This document shows, one piece after another, positions 11,122 through 22,604 of a stretch of 64,000 nt of DNA. Origin of the DNA: Capniomyces stellatus (lineage: Eukaryota; Kickxellomycota; Harpellomycetes; Harpellales; Legeriomycetaceae); NCBI GenBank assembly GCA_001661515.1, contig LUVW01000016.1:312868-376867 (forward strand). Direction: 5' to 3'. The notes beneath the pieces are model-generated. The model did not search any database and was not told the origin of the DNA. It was given only the letters and a program-made list of their open reading frames with translations. Position 1 is the first letter of the stretch; each line of letters starts with the position of its first letter. A program made the translations under genes and the position numbers.

Positions 11122-13950
11122 ATGAGCACCGAAGGGGAGATTGAAGTTGAGGAAAGAGATTGTTTGCATTTATTTCAGAAAAACGAGATAAGGCTAAACA
11201 ATGAGTTTAAGCTGGGGGAATTTAACAAGGCAGAGATCAAAGATAGCTTGGGCAGTCGTAAGGCTATTTCAGAAAGCAGCGGAGTATTCTATAGCAATTT
11301 GGATTTGATGTTTGAAAGTTGTCCAACGGGCAAAAGTGGAGAAACCCCGAGTAGGAAAAGCAAGAGTAAAAGTATAGAGAGAGGTATTGGCAGCAAAGCG
11401 AGTGTAGAGGAAGGCATGGAAAGCGTTGTAGACACGGAAGATGTGCTGTTGCTAGCGGAAAACTATGAAGAAAAAGGAGCCAAGTTGTGGGAGGCAGCTA
11501 GAACCGATAAAAACAGCAACATTCAAAAAAGACTGAGGTTCTATCTCGACTCGAATAAAAGATCGATGGCTTTGGAAAAGAGCAAGGGTAGAGTGGGTGG
11601 AAAGGAAGCTGGAGATTTAGCTGAGTTAATAAACATGGAGGAGATTAAAAGAACAGGGCTTGAAGTTGAGAGTTTAAAAAATGTAAAGCAGTTGGCAAGA
11701 TATCAAGAAGTTTGATTTTTATTCTTTCTTTCTTTTTTTATTTCTTTATTTATTTTTCTGCTTATTTTTATGCTGGATAGCTGGTTTTGGTTGGTAAGGA
11801 TGATAGTACTGAATATGGAAATGTGAATAATATGATACTGGAATGAATAGGAGACGTTCTACTGTTTGCGGGAAGTGTGCAGGTCTGAAAGTAGAGAAGA
11901 GTTTTCAGTTGAGCCAGTGGAGTTGGTACAGGATCCGAGAGCGCCGAGAGAGGCCGTGTATAAAAGTAGAAGTATGGCGGGAACGAATATAGCGAGAAGC
12001 AATGGTGTTCAAGAGAGCAACACGATGTACAAGAGTAGAAACAATGATAGCATTAACACGCTGTCAAATAAGGTAATAGAAAGAAGAAGAAGAAGAAAAA
12101 GTAAAAGTAAAAGTAAAAGAAAAAAAAAGTAAAAAAAAAAAAAAAAGAAGAAAAGAAATAAGAAAATAAATGATAAATGATTGTAGAGATCGATATCAGA
12201 AGATCTGATACGAGCATCGACGCCAAATTATGGAAAGAAGACAAGGGCAGAAAATGCAGGTGGGGAGTACAGAGGGGTAAACGAAAGCAGCGGAATGTAT
12301 GGGATGAGAGGTAATGACGAGCAGAGATCAAGAGCCAGGTACGAGAGCGACAGCTATGTAGAAAACGAGTATGAGTACAACCATGGATACAATGACATGA
12401 GGAGAGCAGGCGGAAGGGGTACGGATAGGGGTATGGATGTGGAAGTTGATGTGAATATGGAATCAGAAAGCAAATCGCGGAATGAGTTTGTTACAGCTAA
12501 ACAGCAAATGAGAATTGAGCAACAAAAGCAGAATGGAAGATTTAACAATAACCAGAATAGCTACAATTCCAACACAAATGGGTACAATTCCAATAATAGT
12601 AATGGTAATAGTAATGGTAGTAGTAGTAATGGTAATAATAGTAATGGTGGTGGTAATGGATATAATCAAAATGAGAAAAAAAGTCCGATTCAAGGGGGTT
12701 ATGGGAACAGGTCAACAGTGGTATCAACAAATGTGCCTAAGCGAAAGAATTTGGGATCAGGAACTCGAGGTAGATTTAACCCGCCATTGTTGAAAAGGTC
12801 GGGGACAGGATCAGGCAATGACGATTTTGCAGCAGCAAAGGCAGAGGTGGGATCGTATAATGGAGGAGCGAACAACCAATCAAACACGAATAAAAATGGA
12901 AATAATAATAGTGGAAATAATGGAAATGGAAATGGCAGTGTAGAGGAAGAGGTGGACGAGCGACTAAAAAATGTTGATCCAAAGATGATAGAAGTGATTA
13001 AAAACGAGATTATGCACAATTTGCCGCAAGTGGGGTGGGACGATATAGCAGGGCTGGAACATGCAAAGTCGTCGATAATGGAGATAGTTGTGTGGCCAAT
13101 GCAGAGACCAGATCTGTTTTCGGGGCTCCGGGGGCCTCCAAAGGGGCTGCTGCTGTTTGGGCCACCGGGAACAGGGAAAACGATGATAGGGAGGTGTATA
13201 GCGAGCCAGTCATCAGCCACGTTTTTCAGTATCAGTTCGTCGACACTTACGTCCAAGTGGGTGGGCGAGGGCGAGAAGATGGTCCGAGCGTTGTTTGCTG
13301 TGGCGAGGGTCCACCAGCCATCGGTTATTTTTATTGACGAGATTGATTCGTTGTTGACTCAGCGGACAGATGGCGAGCAGGAAGCCACAAGAAGAATCAA
13401 AACCGAGTTTCTAGTTCAGTTTGATGGCTGCGGAACTACCTCGGAAGAAGACAGAATTCTGGTTATTGGAGCAACAAACAGGCCCCAAGAAATCGATGAA
13501 GCTGCAAGTAAGTTTATCGTTAAATTATTAATTAAATAGTAATTATTAAATATTAAATAGTAACTAATAAATATTAATGAATACATAGGAAGAAGGTTTA
13601 GGAAAAGATTGTACATTCCTCTGCCTGAACTTTCAGGGCGAATCGCGATTATGCAGAACCTGCTTAAGAAGCAAAATAACAACTTGAGTCATGAGCAGAT
13701 ACTTGATGTTTGTAACAAGACGGAAGGATATTCTGGATCAGATATGGATGGGCTTTGCCGAGAGGCAGCGCTGGGACCTATTAGATCGATTACTGACATT
13801 AGAAATGTGTCACTAGATGACGTTGAGCCGGTATCGCATACGCACTTTTTGCAAGCCTTGAACCAGATCCGAGCCAGTGTTAGTGGGAACGACTTGAAGC
13901 TATATACTGACTGGGACGATAGCTATGGGAGTATGGGGAAACGGCAGTGA
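11122..13950 (+). CDS. FIGNL1: fidgetin-like 1 AAA ATPase
   Basis: Exons 11122-11709, 11851-12072, 12187-13507 and 13589-13950 give about 830 aa in one frame. The first donor is uncertain: GTTTGA at 11710 or GTAAAG at 11683; both keep phase 0. The C-terminal half is a meiotic-clade AAA domain: [25 protein letters not shown], Walker A GPPGTGKT (about 595), [18 protein letters not shown], Walker B VIFIDEID (about 650), [16 protein letters not shown], and the Vps4-like C-terminal helix ending [24 protein letters not shown] across the last intron and the tail favour FIGL1 over spastin or katanin. The upstream motif [11 protein letters not shown] near 464 resembles a conserved pre-AAA segment of FIGNL1. 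The family dismantles RAD51/Dmc1 filaments in homologous recombination. The N-terminal part is long, with Asn/Gly/Ser runs (about 390-430). Confidence 0.9.
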
Positions 13951-14237
13951 GGATAATTTATTTCGCTTTTAGACGTTTATGAGTAAGAAATATTTGGTGG
14001 GTTGGTTTATAGTAATTTTATTAATCAATTAAATCAAATTGAAATTGAAATTGAAATAGAAATAGAATAAAATGTAGAGAAAGAAAAAGAAAGAAAGAAA
14101 GAAAGAAATAGAGAATATCAATTATTTGAAAGTAATTTATATTTATATATTAATGGTTTGTTGAGGGAAAAAAAAAAAAGAAAAAGAAAAAAGTTGGAAT
14201 GGAGAAAAAGTAGGAAAAAGTCGAAAGTTGAGTATAA
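13951..14237. other. short convergent intergenic region with simple repeats
   Basis: Separates the ends of FIGL1 and Utp5. Contains (GAAATT/GAAATA) repeats near 14038-14066 and a (GAAA)n run near 14080-14107. No gene. Confidence 0.6.
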
Positions 14238-17091
14238 TTATTCAGCATCAGAGTCGGAATCGTCAGAGGCACTGGGTTTTTGACCAGATAAAGAATTGTC
14301 ATAAATGTTGTTGTTGTCTTGGTCCAGAATCTCTGACTCGTTGTTGTCATCAGACTCTTCAAGAGATTCATCACCAGAATCATCGGATGAATCGTCAGAC
14401 AATTGGTGGTTATCATTATCGACATCAGAACCAGATTCAGATTCAGAATCAGAACCGGAATCAGAACCGGAACCAGATTCAGACTCGGACTCGGACTCGG
14501 ACTCGGATTCAGACTCGGACTCGGAGGCAGACATGTCAATGTCAATGTCAATGTCATTGATAGGAATGTTTTTGTTGATGAGAATGTCATGGCTTTCAAG
14601 ATAGACTCTAGAGTTAGAAAGCAAGGCAAGATCAGAGTTTGAGTTGGAGTTGGAAGTGGCAGAGACACTTGAATTTCCAGCGCGCAAGACGGCGTTGCTG
14701 TTGATCATGTCTTTAGCAACCAGCTGGTACCTCAAAAGTTCGACACGGCCGTTGAGTCTGAGCAGGCTTTGTTGGGACTGGAGTCGTTGGTTGATTGAGT
14801 GGTAAAGAATAGAGAGTTGATGGACAAGGTTAGGAAGAGAAGTCAGGTATGCAGTGTGCAGACTCAGTATTGCACGCAGCCATGGCAGCAACTCGTGAGA
14901 TCTGTTTGGCTTGATCCGGAACCGCTCGCTCAACAACTGCAAGAATGGAATTACATATGGTGTTGGCAATCCGTACACTGTTTCTATCACAACACGTTTG
15001 CGGCTGAAATGTCTAATCACAGTTTCAAGCATCTCCCTATCATTTGTGTTTACTGCCTGAGCCAAAACACGAACCAGATTACCTGCAGAAGTTACTGGAA
15101 CTTCCGAGTTTTCTCCAGATTCCTTGCCACCCTTTCCTTTACTCGTGTTTTTGCTCTTGTTATTGTTCTTGTTCTTGTTCTTGTTCTTGTTGGCTTTGCC
15201 TATTTCCCCATCTGTTGCTGCTGCCAATGCTGCACCCATTCCAGGAACCACAACCAACGAATTCGAATTCGAGTTTGGGTTTGAACTTGAGTTCACCATT
15301 TGTACTCCAGTCTTGAGCTCGCCTTTACCACGTACTTGCAGGTCCTTGAGTTTATCCTCCATCGACACCAATTCCTGTGTCCTATCAACAGTGTAGTCTC
15401 CTGGACCAAGGACCAATGCTGCCGACTCGGTATAGTGCGTAAATGTAGCCTTGCTACGCTGCTCAGCCAATGTCCCAGTGGTTGAGTTTGTCAGCAGGTT
15501 AGAGTTTGAGTCTCTGACAAAAGTGTTGTTTGCTACTACAGATCCATCTGACTCAACCAGCGTCAATACTTCAAACACTGGCTTCAACAGCGATCCTCTG
15601 CCAACAAGAACCTTGTTTCCTCCCAATCCACTTCCAGGCACAAACTGCGCCATGAGGAACGATAATGGGTTGTTGTTCTTGTCCTTGATCGAAAACACCG
15701 AGTCTGCTGTTTTGCTCACTGCTCCCGCCCGTTTTCCTCCATTCTTTCCGCCCTTCTTTGCCTGTCCGTTTTGTGTTGGTGGCACAGCTGCTTCAATCCA
15801 GAGCCCCATATCTCCGTTCTCCGTTATTGCTACCAAACTTCCCTCCTCACTGCTGTCTACCCCATAGATCTCATTGTCCATTGGCAGCACTACAACTGCA
15901 TTCTCGCTTGTTGACACCGAGCTACAGTCCCATACATTCACAAATCTGTCTCCCTCTGCTGCTGTAACCAATACCCGCTCTTTTGCCGACCACCCAATCG
16001 ATATTATCGGGGTTGCATGCCCAATATACTTTTGAAGCAACGTTTGCGATGCAATGTCCCACACCTCAATCGACTCACTCGCAACCACTATTCTCTCCCC
16101 ATCCGAACTAACAAGAATCTTTTGCGCATTCTTTACCCCTGTTTTAAACTCTCTACTCCCAATCAATAAAAAAATAAAAATAAAATTTCACATTTTCTAT
16201 TAATACATTTCTAATTCCATTTCCATTTCCATTTCTATATCTATATATTTCTATTTCTATTTCTATTTCTATTTCTATTTCTACATATCCTCTTCAAACT
16301 TACTCTATTGGCGAACTAGAAAGCACATCCCACTCTACCACATGTCCTGTCACATCACACGACCAACAACGGTACCCGCTCTTGCTTTGCAAAAACACAA
16401 CATCACAAACTGCTCCCGAGTGCGCTCCATCAAGTTTTCCAACTATCCGACTGTTTGATGGCGAGTACAACAAAATACCCCCATTGAAAAGCCCAATTGC
16501 CACTACTGCCGTCGTACCCCCAATCTCTCTCAACAACGACTTTGCCTCCCCTCTTTCGTTCTTGCCCCCGCTTGATAACACCTGTCTTGATCTTTTGTTT
16601 TTCTATTTTTTTTTTATACAATCATCATTTGTTTTATTTACTTTACAATTCTTTACAACTCTTTATTTTACTATTCTTTAATATACATTACTATATTGCA
16701 ATATTCTGTTTCTTACTGGTGAATCCAAGTTTCCTGGGTTAAACACTGCTCCCCACCCAATACAGCTAAACTTCTTTGCCTCCTCCTCGCTTACACTGCC
16801 CATTTCGCTCCCATTGGTCGACAGTTTCTTGCTCAGTTCTGTATTATCTATATTACTTGCTGCCCATTCCGCTACCACCGCCCCATTATTTGTGTCCAAA
16901 ATTCTAAGTCTGTCTCTGTCAACTCCCTGACTCACGATTCCCAGATATTGTGCCTCATTCTTTACCTTTCCAAATATTCTGTTGCTAAATGCATAAACCA
17001 ACTTGTCCTTCACCCCCAAGCTTGATACCGTGGCTTTTGAATCTCCAATCCCTCTAGCTCCTGATTGTTTTGTTATATTCTTTCTACCCAT
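14238..17091 (-). CDS. UTP5: Utp5/WDR43, U3 small-subunit processome WD protein
   Basis: Three exons: 17091-16717, 16602-16304 and 16152-14238, 862 aa, all GT-AG and in phase. The N-terminal part is a WD40 propeller (HSGAVCDVVF...CWSCDVTGHVVEWDV; ESIEVWDIAS...YIGHATPIISIGW). The Utp12-type helical domain lies at about 585-705 (QAVNTNDREMLETVI, YLTSLPNLVHQL, RLNGRVELLRYQL), closest to WDR43/Utp5. The C-terminus (about 765-862) is very acidic, with a Ser-Glu repeat near 14470-14525. In the family this is a t-UTP/UtpA subunit in the nucleolus that couples pre-rRNA transcription to early 18S processing. Low-complexity linkers rich in Lys-Asn and Asn-Ser separate the domains. Intron 2 holds an ATTTCT/TTCCAT microsatellite. 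Confidence 0.92.
16153..16303. repeat. TTCCAT/TTCTAT hexamer array in Utp5 intron 2
   Basis: Plus-strand repeats of CATTTC and CTATTT at about 16205-16285 occupy most of the 151-nt intron. They make the transcribed strand purine-rich. Confidence 0.7.
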
Positions 17092-17497
17092 TTTCTTTCT
17101 TTTTTGATCCTTGTAATTATTTTTCTTTCTTTCTTTTTTATTTCTGTATTATTCTATTATATTCTGTTCTTTTATTTTATTTTATTTCTCCTTTTGATTT
17201 TCGATCCCTGCTTCTAATCCTAATTTCCTCTTTATCCAAACTATCTGTCTCTATATTTTAATACTCGAAACTATAACGATAACCAAGATATTCTCTATTC
17301 TTTTTATCAATTCTTTAGATGTCTATGAATCTTTCCTGTACCTATTTCTTGTATTAAAGTCTGCTAAATACTTTCAATAATTCTTCTGTTCAAATTTTTT
17401 TTTTTTTCCTTCTTGTTTATTCAGCTTTTTTTTTTTTTTACTTGGTCTTAAACTTTTTACATTCATTTTGCCTATATTCTCTTTTTTTTTCTTGATG

Positions 17498-17528
<31 letters not shown>

Positions 17529-17855
17529 NTTTTTTCGATTTCGATTCATTCGACTAATTTTTTTTTTTTCATATTGCGTCTTTAGTGTAAAAAAAAATTT
17601 TTTATTAAAAAAAAAGCGATCAATTAAAGTTTCTACTTCATTTTTTACATACTTAAAATTGTATTGAGTAAAAAATCAACCAGCCTATTGTAATTAAGAA
17701 TTATAAAAACTATTGGACTTCCCATTTGTCGAATCTTAACTTTAAACTCGTTTAAACAATAATCAACTTTTACATTTGTTTACCAACACTTAACCAAAAC
17801 TAGTAAAATATCTCAACCAAAATATAAAGTAACTAAAAAAAATAATTTACTATTA
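17092..17855. other. T-homopolymer-rich intergenic region
   Basis: Upstream of Utp5 (minus strand). Many poly-T runs, including one of about 28 T interrupted by a single N at 17529. Read on the minus strand this is a purine-rich promoter or 5' UTR, as seen before FIGL1 and Nup192. No gene. Confidence 0.55.
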
Positions 17856-17936
17856 TCCGAAAACCCGGATTTGAACCAGGGACCTAGAGATTACATTAAA
17901 CTACAGTCTCCCGCTCTACCGCTGAGCTATTTTCGG
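17856..17936 (-). tRNA. tRNA-Tyr(GTA) with a 9-nt intron
   Basis: An 81-nt minus-strand cloverleaf. Acceptor stem CCGAAAA pairs with TTTTCGG, discriminator A. D arm GCTCAGCGGTAGAGC. Anticodon stem GGAGA/TCTCT with loop CTGTAG. T arm CCTGGTTCAAATCCGGG. The loop carries about nine extra bases directly 3' of position 37, the canonical place of eukaryotic tRNA introns; tRNA-Tyr is typically intron-bearing. Without it the length is 72 nt. Confidence 0.93.
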
Positions 17937-18451
17937 CGCCGAAATATTTGAACACCAAAAAATAATGTTGTTATTTTAATCACATTTAGCAAAGCCTATT
18001 TCAAAGATATACTGGTAAATCCCCCCCCCCCCATATTTACACGCTCTACTTTACTGGCACTAGCTGCTGCGTCTTTAGCCACAACAGCTTAGATCAAACA
18101 GCCATAATCTACATAAACAAATCATTTTAACCAAGGTCAACACCAATGCCACAAACTACAAGGTGAATATTGAAAAAATGCGTTCTCGAGCAATAATTTT
18201 GGGTTTGCAAAAGGTGTTCCGCCAGGATTGATGGTTTACTTTAAAGATATTGGATTTAGAGCAACACCACTTTAAACTAATCAAAAGCATTGAACTGCAC
18301 AAGACTATTATATTCTAAATAAAAACAAAGTGCACAAAACTACCCACCTTCCCTATCAAACACAACTAATCCGTCAGTCTCAGCAAAGTCGAACGGTTAT
18401 TTTTGGCAGTACTGTGCCGTATAACCCGGTGTGACGTAGTTTCTGTTCCGA
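17937..18451. other. intergenic region with a poly-C tract
   Basis: Flanks of tRNA-Tyr and of the DUF952 gene. A run of 12 C lies at 18021-18032. No gene seen. Confidence 0.5.
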
Positions 18452-18808
18452 CTAGATTCCCTCCGAGAAAACCCACTTTTTTTCGGTGTATTGCGAGTCT
18501 TGCACGCCAACTACATACTCGCTTTTCAAAGGGCCGTAGATATGAGGAAACTCCTCAATCTCGCCATTGTCGAGAGTCACCTTATCCCATTTGACTGGAT
18601 ACTCCACCTTTTCCAAATCCACCTTCAAAACATAGACTCTGCCGATTTCGGTGTAGTAAGTATTCAAAACATCCAGGATCTGTGTACCTGCCATCAAATG
18701 AATAAACCCGTCTTTAATGTCGTATTCATATCGTGGCTGCTCCTCGGTTGTCAAATCTATTGGAGAATCGCACTCGACAACTCTATAAACAAATTGCGGA
18801 TAAGTCAT
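18452..18808 (-). CDS. DUF952-family protein, 118 aa
   Basis: Single exon, ATG at 18808, TAG at 18452. The sequence matches the DUF952 pattern: a start resembling VYRVVE..., the central GFIHLMAGTQILDVLNTYY, a hydrophobic strand VYVLKVDLEKV, VKWDKVTL and EFPHIYGPLKSEYVVGV, where the His-x-Tyr-Gly-Pro motif is the family's best conserved part. Length matches the typical 100-120 residues. Biochemical function of the family is not established as far as I know; in some annotations it is called glutathione S-transferase-like. Small, soluble, no signal peptide. It sits between tRNA-Tyr and a stretch without clear genes. Confidence 0.85.
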   Translation of the reverse strand: MTYPQFVYRVVECDSPIDLTTEEQPRYEYDIKDGFIHLMAGTQILDVLNTYYTEIGRVYVLKVDLEKVEYPVKWDKVTLDNGEIEEFPHIYGPLKSEYVVGVQDSQYTEKKWVFSEGI

Positions 18809-20131
18809 TAGTACTGTGTCGTATTACTAAATATCTAATTAAATATCAATTATGGTGATATTATTGTATTGAATAATGTCCTTGTAGTTATATTGCTGGT
18901 TAGAGTCAATAACCTTTGTTATTACCAATACTTTGCTTTAATTATATTCAAACTTGTAACTATAAATGGTGATTCAGGAAATTCACTAATTTATTAATTT
19001 TTTTTGGGGAGAGATTAGGGGGGGAAGGGGCTAGATATTGATGTGATATCAATCCAATATGGTTACCAATCTATTAGGTTAATTGATTGATTTTTAGATC
19101 AATTATTTCCGGTTATTGACACTTTGCCATGCTTGTTTAGCCCAATAGTTAGCACCGCTTGTAGTGTTGCCTTGGACAGATAAAGTTCTCAAAATGCACT
19201 TGCACTGCGTGTAAGGCATGCGCAGGGTGTCAAGCTGCACTATTTTCAAACCCCTATCAAGATAAAAGCTAAAGCTCCCGACACAAACAACTTTTGCATA
19301 TCTGCGGGGATGAAATTGAAACTTGCTCGTTGATATAAAACAAGGTACTAAAAACTTTGAGATCGCCGCCAAATCCTAAAATTGGGCTGAATTACTAGTG
19401 AGAACTTTTATCACTGTAAAGATAGTGCAGGGCTGACTTTTGCGACTCACACTAGCCAATATTCACATTGTATTCGTTTCGGCGAATAAATTAAATAAAT
19501 TCCCATCTTTACATTCAGATTAAAAGTAATGACAGGTTATGATTGGTATAGTTCAGTTGACCAAAAGGAAACCCATACATCTAATCCAATGGGGGAGGGT
19601 GCTTCTTTAATTCAAACTCAAAAAATCAATAATTAAGTTATAATCTCCTTGTTCAACTGCAAAAAGATCTGCTGTTGACGACTATTCTAATATTTACTTT
19701 GTTAAATATGAAGCAGTTTCCATATCGAGTTTCAACCTTCAATTTGTAAAGACCAAAATGAACCCCTATAATTAAATCCAACCTAGTAAAAGGCAAAGAA
19801 AAAAAATAGATTAAAAAAAATAGTACAATCTGCTGCTTGTGAATGTAACAACAAAGCAAAGCAAAGCAAAACAAGACAAGACAAAACAAAATATGGAACT
19901 AGCAGTAAAAAAAATATTATAGTAATACTAGAGTAAAGCAAGAAGAGGAAAAAAAAAACCAAAATAAGTGCAAAAACGATGGGAGGTTTTATTTGGATTA
20001 GGAAAAAAAAACTAGTGTTGTCACCTGAAAATTTTAGTGATAAGCGGACTTGTTGTTCAGTTAAAATAAGCTTTACTTGTGTAAATTATTTATATTCCCT
20101 CTGTCCAAAATCTTAGACAATTACTATCAAC
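18809..20131. other. intergenic region with one doubtful exon-like stretch
   Basis: On the minus strand, 19372-19109 stays open for about 88 codons and includes a non-repetitive segment ending with GNTTSGANYWAKQAW, but it has no ATG at its start. It could be a terminal exon of an unrecognised gene or chance. Elsewhere there are A-rich runs and GCAAA/GACAA repeats near 19850-19890. The last 150 bases are the ligase promoter. Confidence 0.35.
19850..19893. repeat. GCAAA/ACAAG short tandem repeats
   Basis: About four GCAAA-type units followed by ACAAG and ACAAA units. Simple sequence without evident role. Confidence 0.6.
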
Positions 20132-21699
20132 ATGTTGCGATCTGTTCGTGTTAATACTTTGAGCACTGGTAATTACTCCATTTTGTATACGATATGTTAA
20201 TCTAACCACAAAAATTGTGGTTTCAAATAATATAATGTATTATAATGTAAAATTGGCTTTATACACTGCTATTGGAAGAGATGGAAGTAATGAAGGCAGC
20301 TGGATGATCAAGTCATCTTTTAACCTGATTTATATTAACAGTGTGAATCCAAAAATTCTACCTACATTAAACGCTTTTACATCTCGGCCGTAAACATCTG
20401 AATGTTGCTATTTTTTTCACCTTTCGACTAGATAAAAGTGATATGTGCACGTAATCGTTACTAACCATAGAAAAAAAATATCCATAAATATTTTTCTTTA
20501 AAATTATAGCCATCAAGCGTAGCTTTTCTTCATCTTCAGCTACACTAAAGTATGAAGATACTGCCAAGAACTTGCTGATTAACAAGGACACCCGTGTTAT
20601 TTTCCAAGGTATCACCGGAAAACAAGTGAGTAGACGAGTGCATTTAAGAGAGCCCAGTTAAAGAGTAGAATGCAAAAGACAATACTCGCAAAACTAAACG
20701 ATTTATTGTTGATTACGACAACTAGGGACTTTTCCAAGCAGGCCAATCTATTGCATATGGAACCAATATAGTAGGAGGAGTATCGCCAAAGAAGGCAGGA
20801 GAAGTTGTTGTTGGAGTTCCAGTGTTTGCTTCAGTATCAGACGTGAGTAGCATATTCAGCCAACCCTCTATCGCGGTTGTATAATCATTTATATCTTTTT
20901 TTTTGTATACACAACGAGTTTAGATAAGAGAGTTTTCAAATTTAATCAAATTATTATTATTATTATTTGATAGGCTGTTAAAGAAGTCAAGCCAGATGCT
21001 ACTGTGGTATTTATTCCACCACCATCAGCAGCAGGAGCCATCATGGAAGCACTTGAAAACGAGATCGGACTCATTGTTGCCGTTACTGAAGGTATTCCAC
21101 AACAAGATATGTTGCGTGTTGTATCAGCATTAAAGACACAAAGCAAATCGCGTTTGTTGGGACCAAATTGCCCAGGAATCATCAAGCCAGGACAATGCAG
21201 ACTCGGTATTATGCCAGGACACATCCACAGCCCAGGAAAGATTGGTATTGTCTCACGATCAGGAACTTTGACCTACGAGGCTGTTGACCAAACCACACAA
21301 TTTGGACTTGGCCAATCCCTTGTTGTAGGTATTGGTGGTGATCCCTTCAATGGAACCAACTTTATCGACTGTCTCAAGATTTTCTTGGATGATCCAAACA
21401 CCGAAGGAATCATTCTCATTGGTGAGATTGGTGGTGATGCCGAAGAAATGGCCGCTCAATACCTCATTGAACACAACTTGACCCGTGCCAATCCAAAGCC
21501 TGTTGTTTCCTTTATCTCAGGTGTTACCGCCCCACCAGGCCGTCGTATGGGACACGCTGGTGCTATTGTTTCAGGCGGTAGTGGTGGTGCCCAAGACAAG
21601 ATCAAGGCCTTGGAGGCTGCTAAGGTCAGAGTCTCCAATTCTCCAGCAGGTTTGGGTAAACTCATGAAGGATTTCATGGCCGAGTTGAACATTGCCTAA
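20132..21699 (+). CDS. LSC1: succinyl-CoA ligase (ADP/GDP-forming) alpha subunit, mitochondrial
   Basis: Four exons: 20132-20168, 20510-20625, 20726-20842 and 20974-21699, total 996 nt, 331 aa, GT-AG throughout. Residues 1-20 ([20 protein letters not shown]) are a mitochondrial presequence. The CoA-binding domain follows ([71 protein letters not shown]), then the ligase domain (GRSG-like [35 protein letters not shown]). The phosphorylated active-site His lies in [14 protein letters not shown], about residue 284. The enzyme makes ATP or GTP from succinyl-CoA in the TCA cycle with a beta subunit encoded elsewhere. Length is normal for the family. The codon use of exon 4 (CCA, GGA, ATC, CTC) looks more optimised than in neighbouring genes, consistent with high expression. 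Confidence 0.96.
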
Positions 21700-21717
21700 T
21701 TGGTTTCTCTTTCCCTT

Positions 21718-21774
21718 CCCCCCCCCCCCCCCCCCCCCCCCCCCCNNNNNNNNCCCCCCCCCCCCCCCCCCCCC
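21718..21774. repeat. poly-C tract with an assembly gap (8 N)
   Basis: A C run begins about 19 bases after the ligase stop codon, is broken by eight N at 21746-21753, and continues with C. The two flanks look like the same homopolymer, so the true length is unknown. Confidence 0.9.
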
Positions 21775-22604
21775 TTCCCTTCATCAAAATAACAACACTC
21801 ACAGTTACCACATTACTGCTTTTTATTTTTATTTTTATTTCTTATAGCAATAAATAAATCTAAATTTTAAAAATCAATTGTAATCATAAATGTCTATATT
21901 TTAGCAATCTATGCCTCCCTCCTCCTCCCCCCTTTTTTTTATTTTTACTTCTTGTGCTTCCTTTTTCCTTGTGTTTATGGTTTGTTGGACTGTTTAGTAC
22001 CAGTTTACTTGCACCAGTTTTTATTATGCTATTAGAAATCGATATAAATACAATACGAAATACCTACGCGTTCTAGATTAACTACGGGTCCTTTGTTGAC
22101 TTTTGTTACAATAGTCCTGGAGGCCACCACCTGGCTATTTTACTTTAAAATTCAATAAGACTGGCGGATAGCGTCCTCCAAAAAGTAGTAACTAAAGTGC
22201 AAGGCTTCAAAAAGTCCAATCTTCCAAGTCCTCATTTCAACCAATGTTTTATTAATTACGTGAATCAAACCGAATCAATTTATTTGTCCAAATCTCGCTC
22301 GAATTAGTCGAAATATCGTTCAAACCAGGCAAGTGGAAATATTTACTGATGGATATTGCAGAAACTACCAAAAATAGAATAAATGTTGAAAGTGCCAAAA
22401 CTTTATAGAGTCTGATTCTTTAGAAAAGCAGAGTAGACTCTTGTAATTCCAAACTCGCAAAAACTGTACAAAATAAAATGCTGTTGTTTTTATACAAATA
22501 GTCAATCTTAACTCCTTACAATAACATACGACATAATACAGCTAGCAAAATAAAGTACAAAACAGCCAACACAACACAAACACCAGAATAGATTCACTGC
22601 CAAA
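21775..22604. other. intergenic region
   Basis: 3' flank of the ligase gene and promoter of the ankyrin gene. AT-rich with no coherent open frame. Contains AATAAA-like signals near 21849. Confidence 0.45.

Noticed and set aside
12053..12331. Antisense open frames rich in Phe/Tyr or Leu opposite FIGL1 and Nup192 (for example 12053-12331, 34201-34647)
   Set aside because: They are complements of purine-rich repeats in supported genes; composition is that of the repeat and they carry no domain.
14080..14107. Tandem repeats such as (GAAA)n considered as CRISPR or transposon ends
   Set aside because: Simple microsatellites without spacers, terminal inverted repeats or transposase genes; CRISPR is not expected in a eukaryotic nuclear genome.
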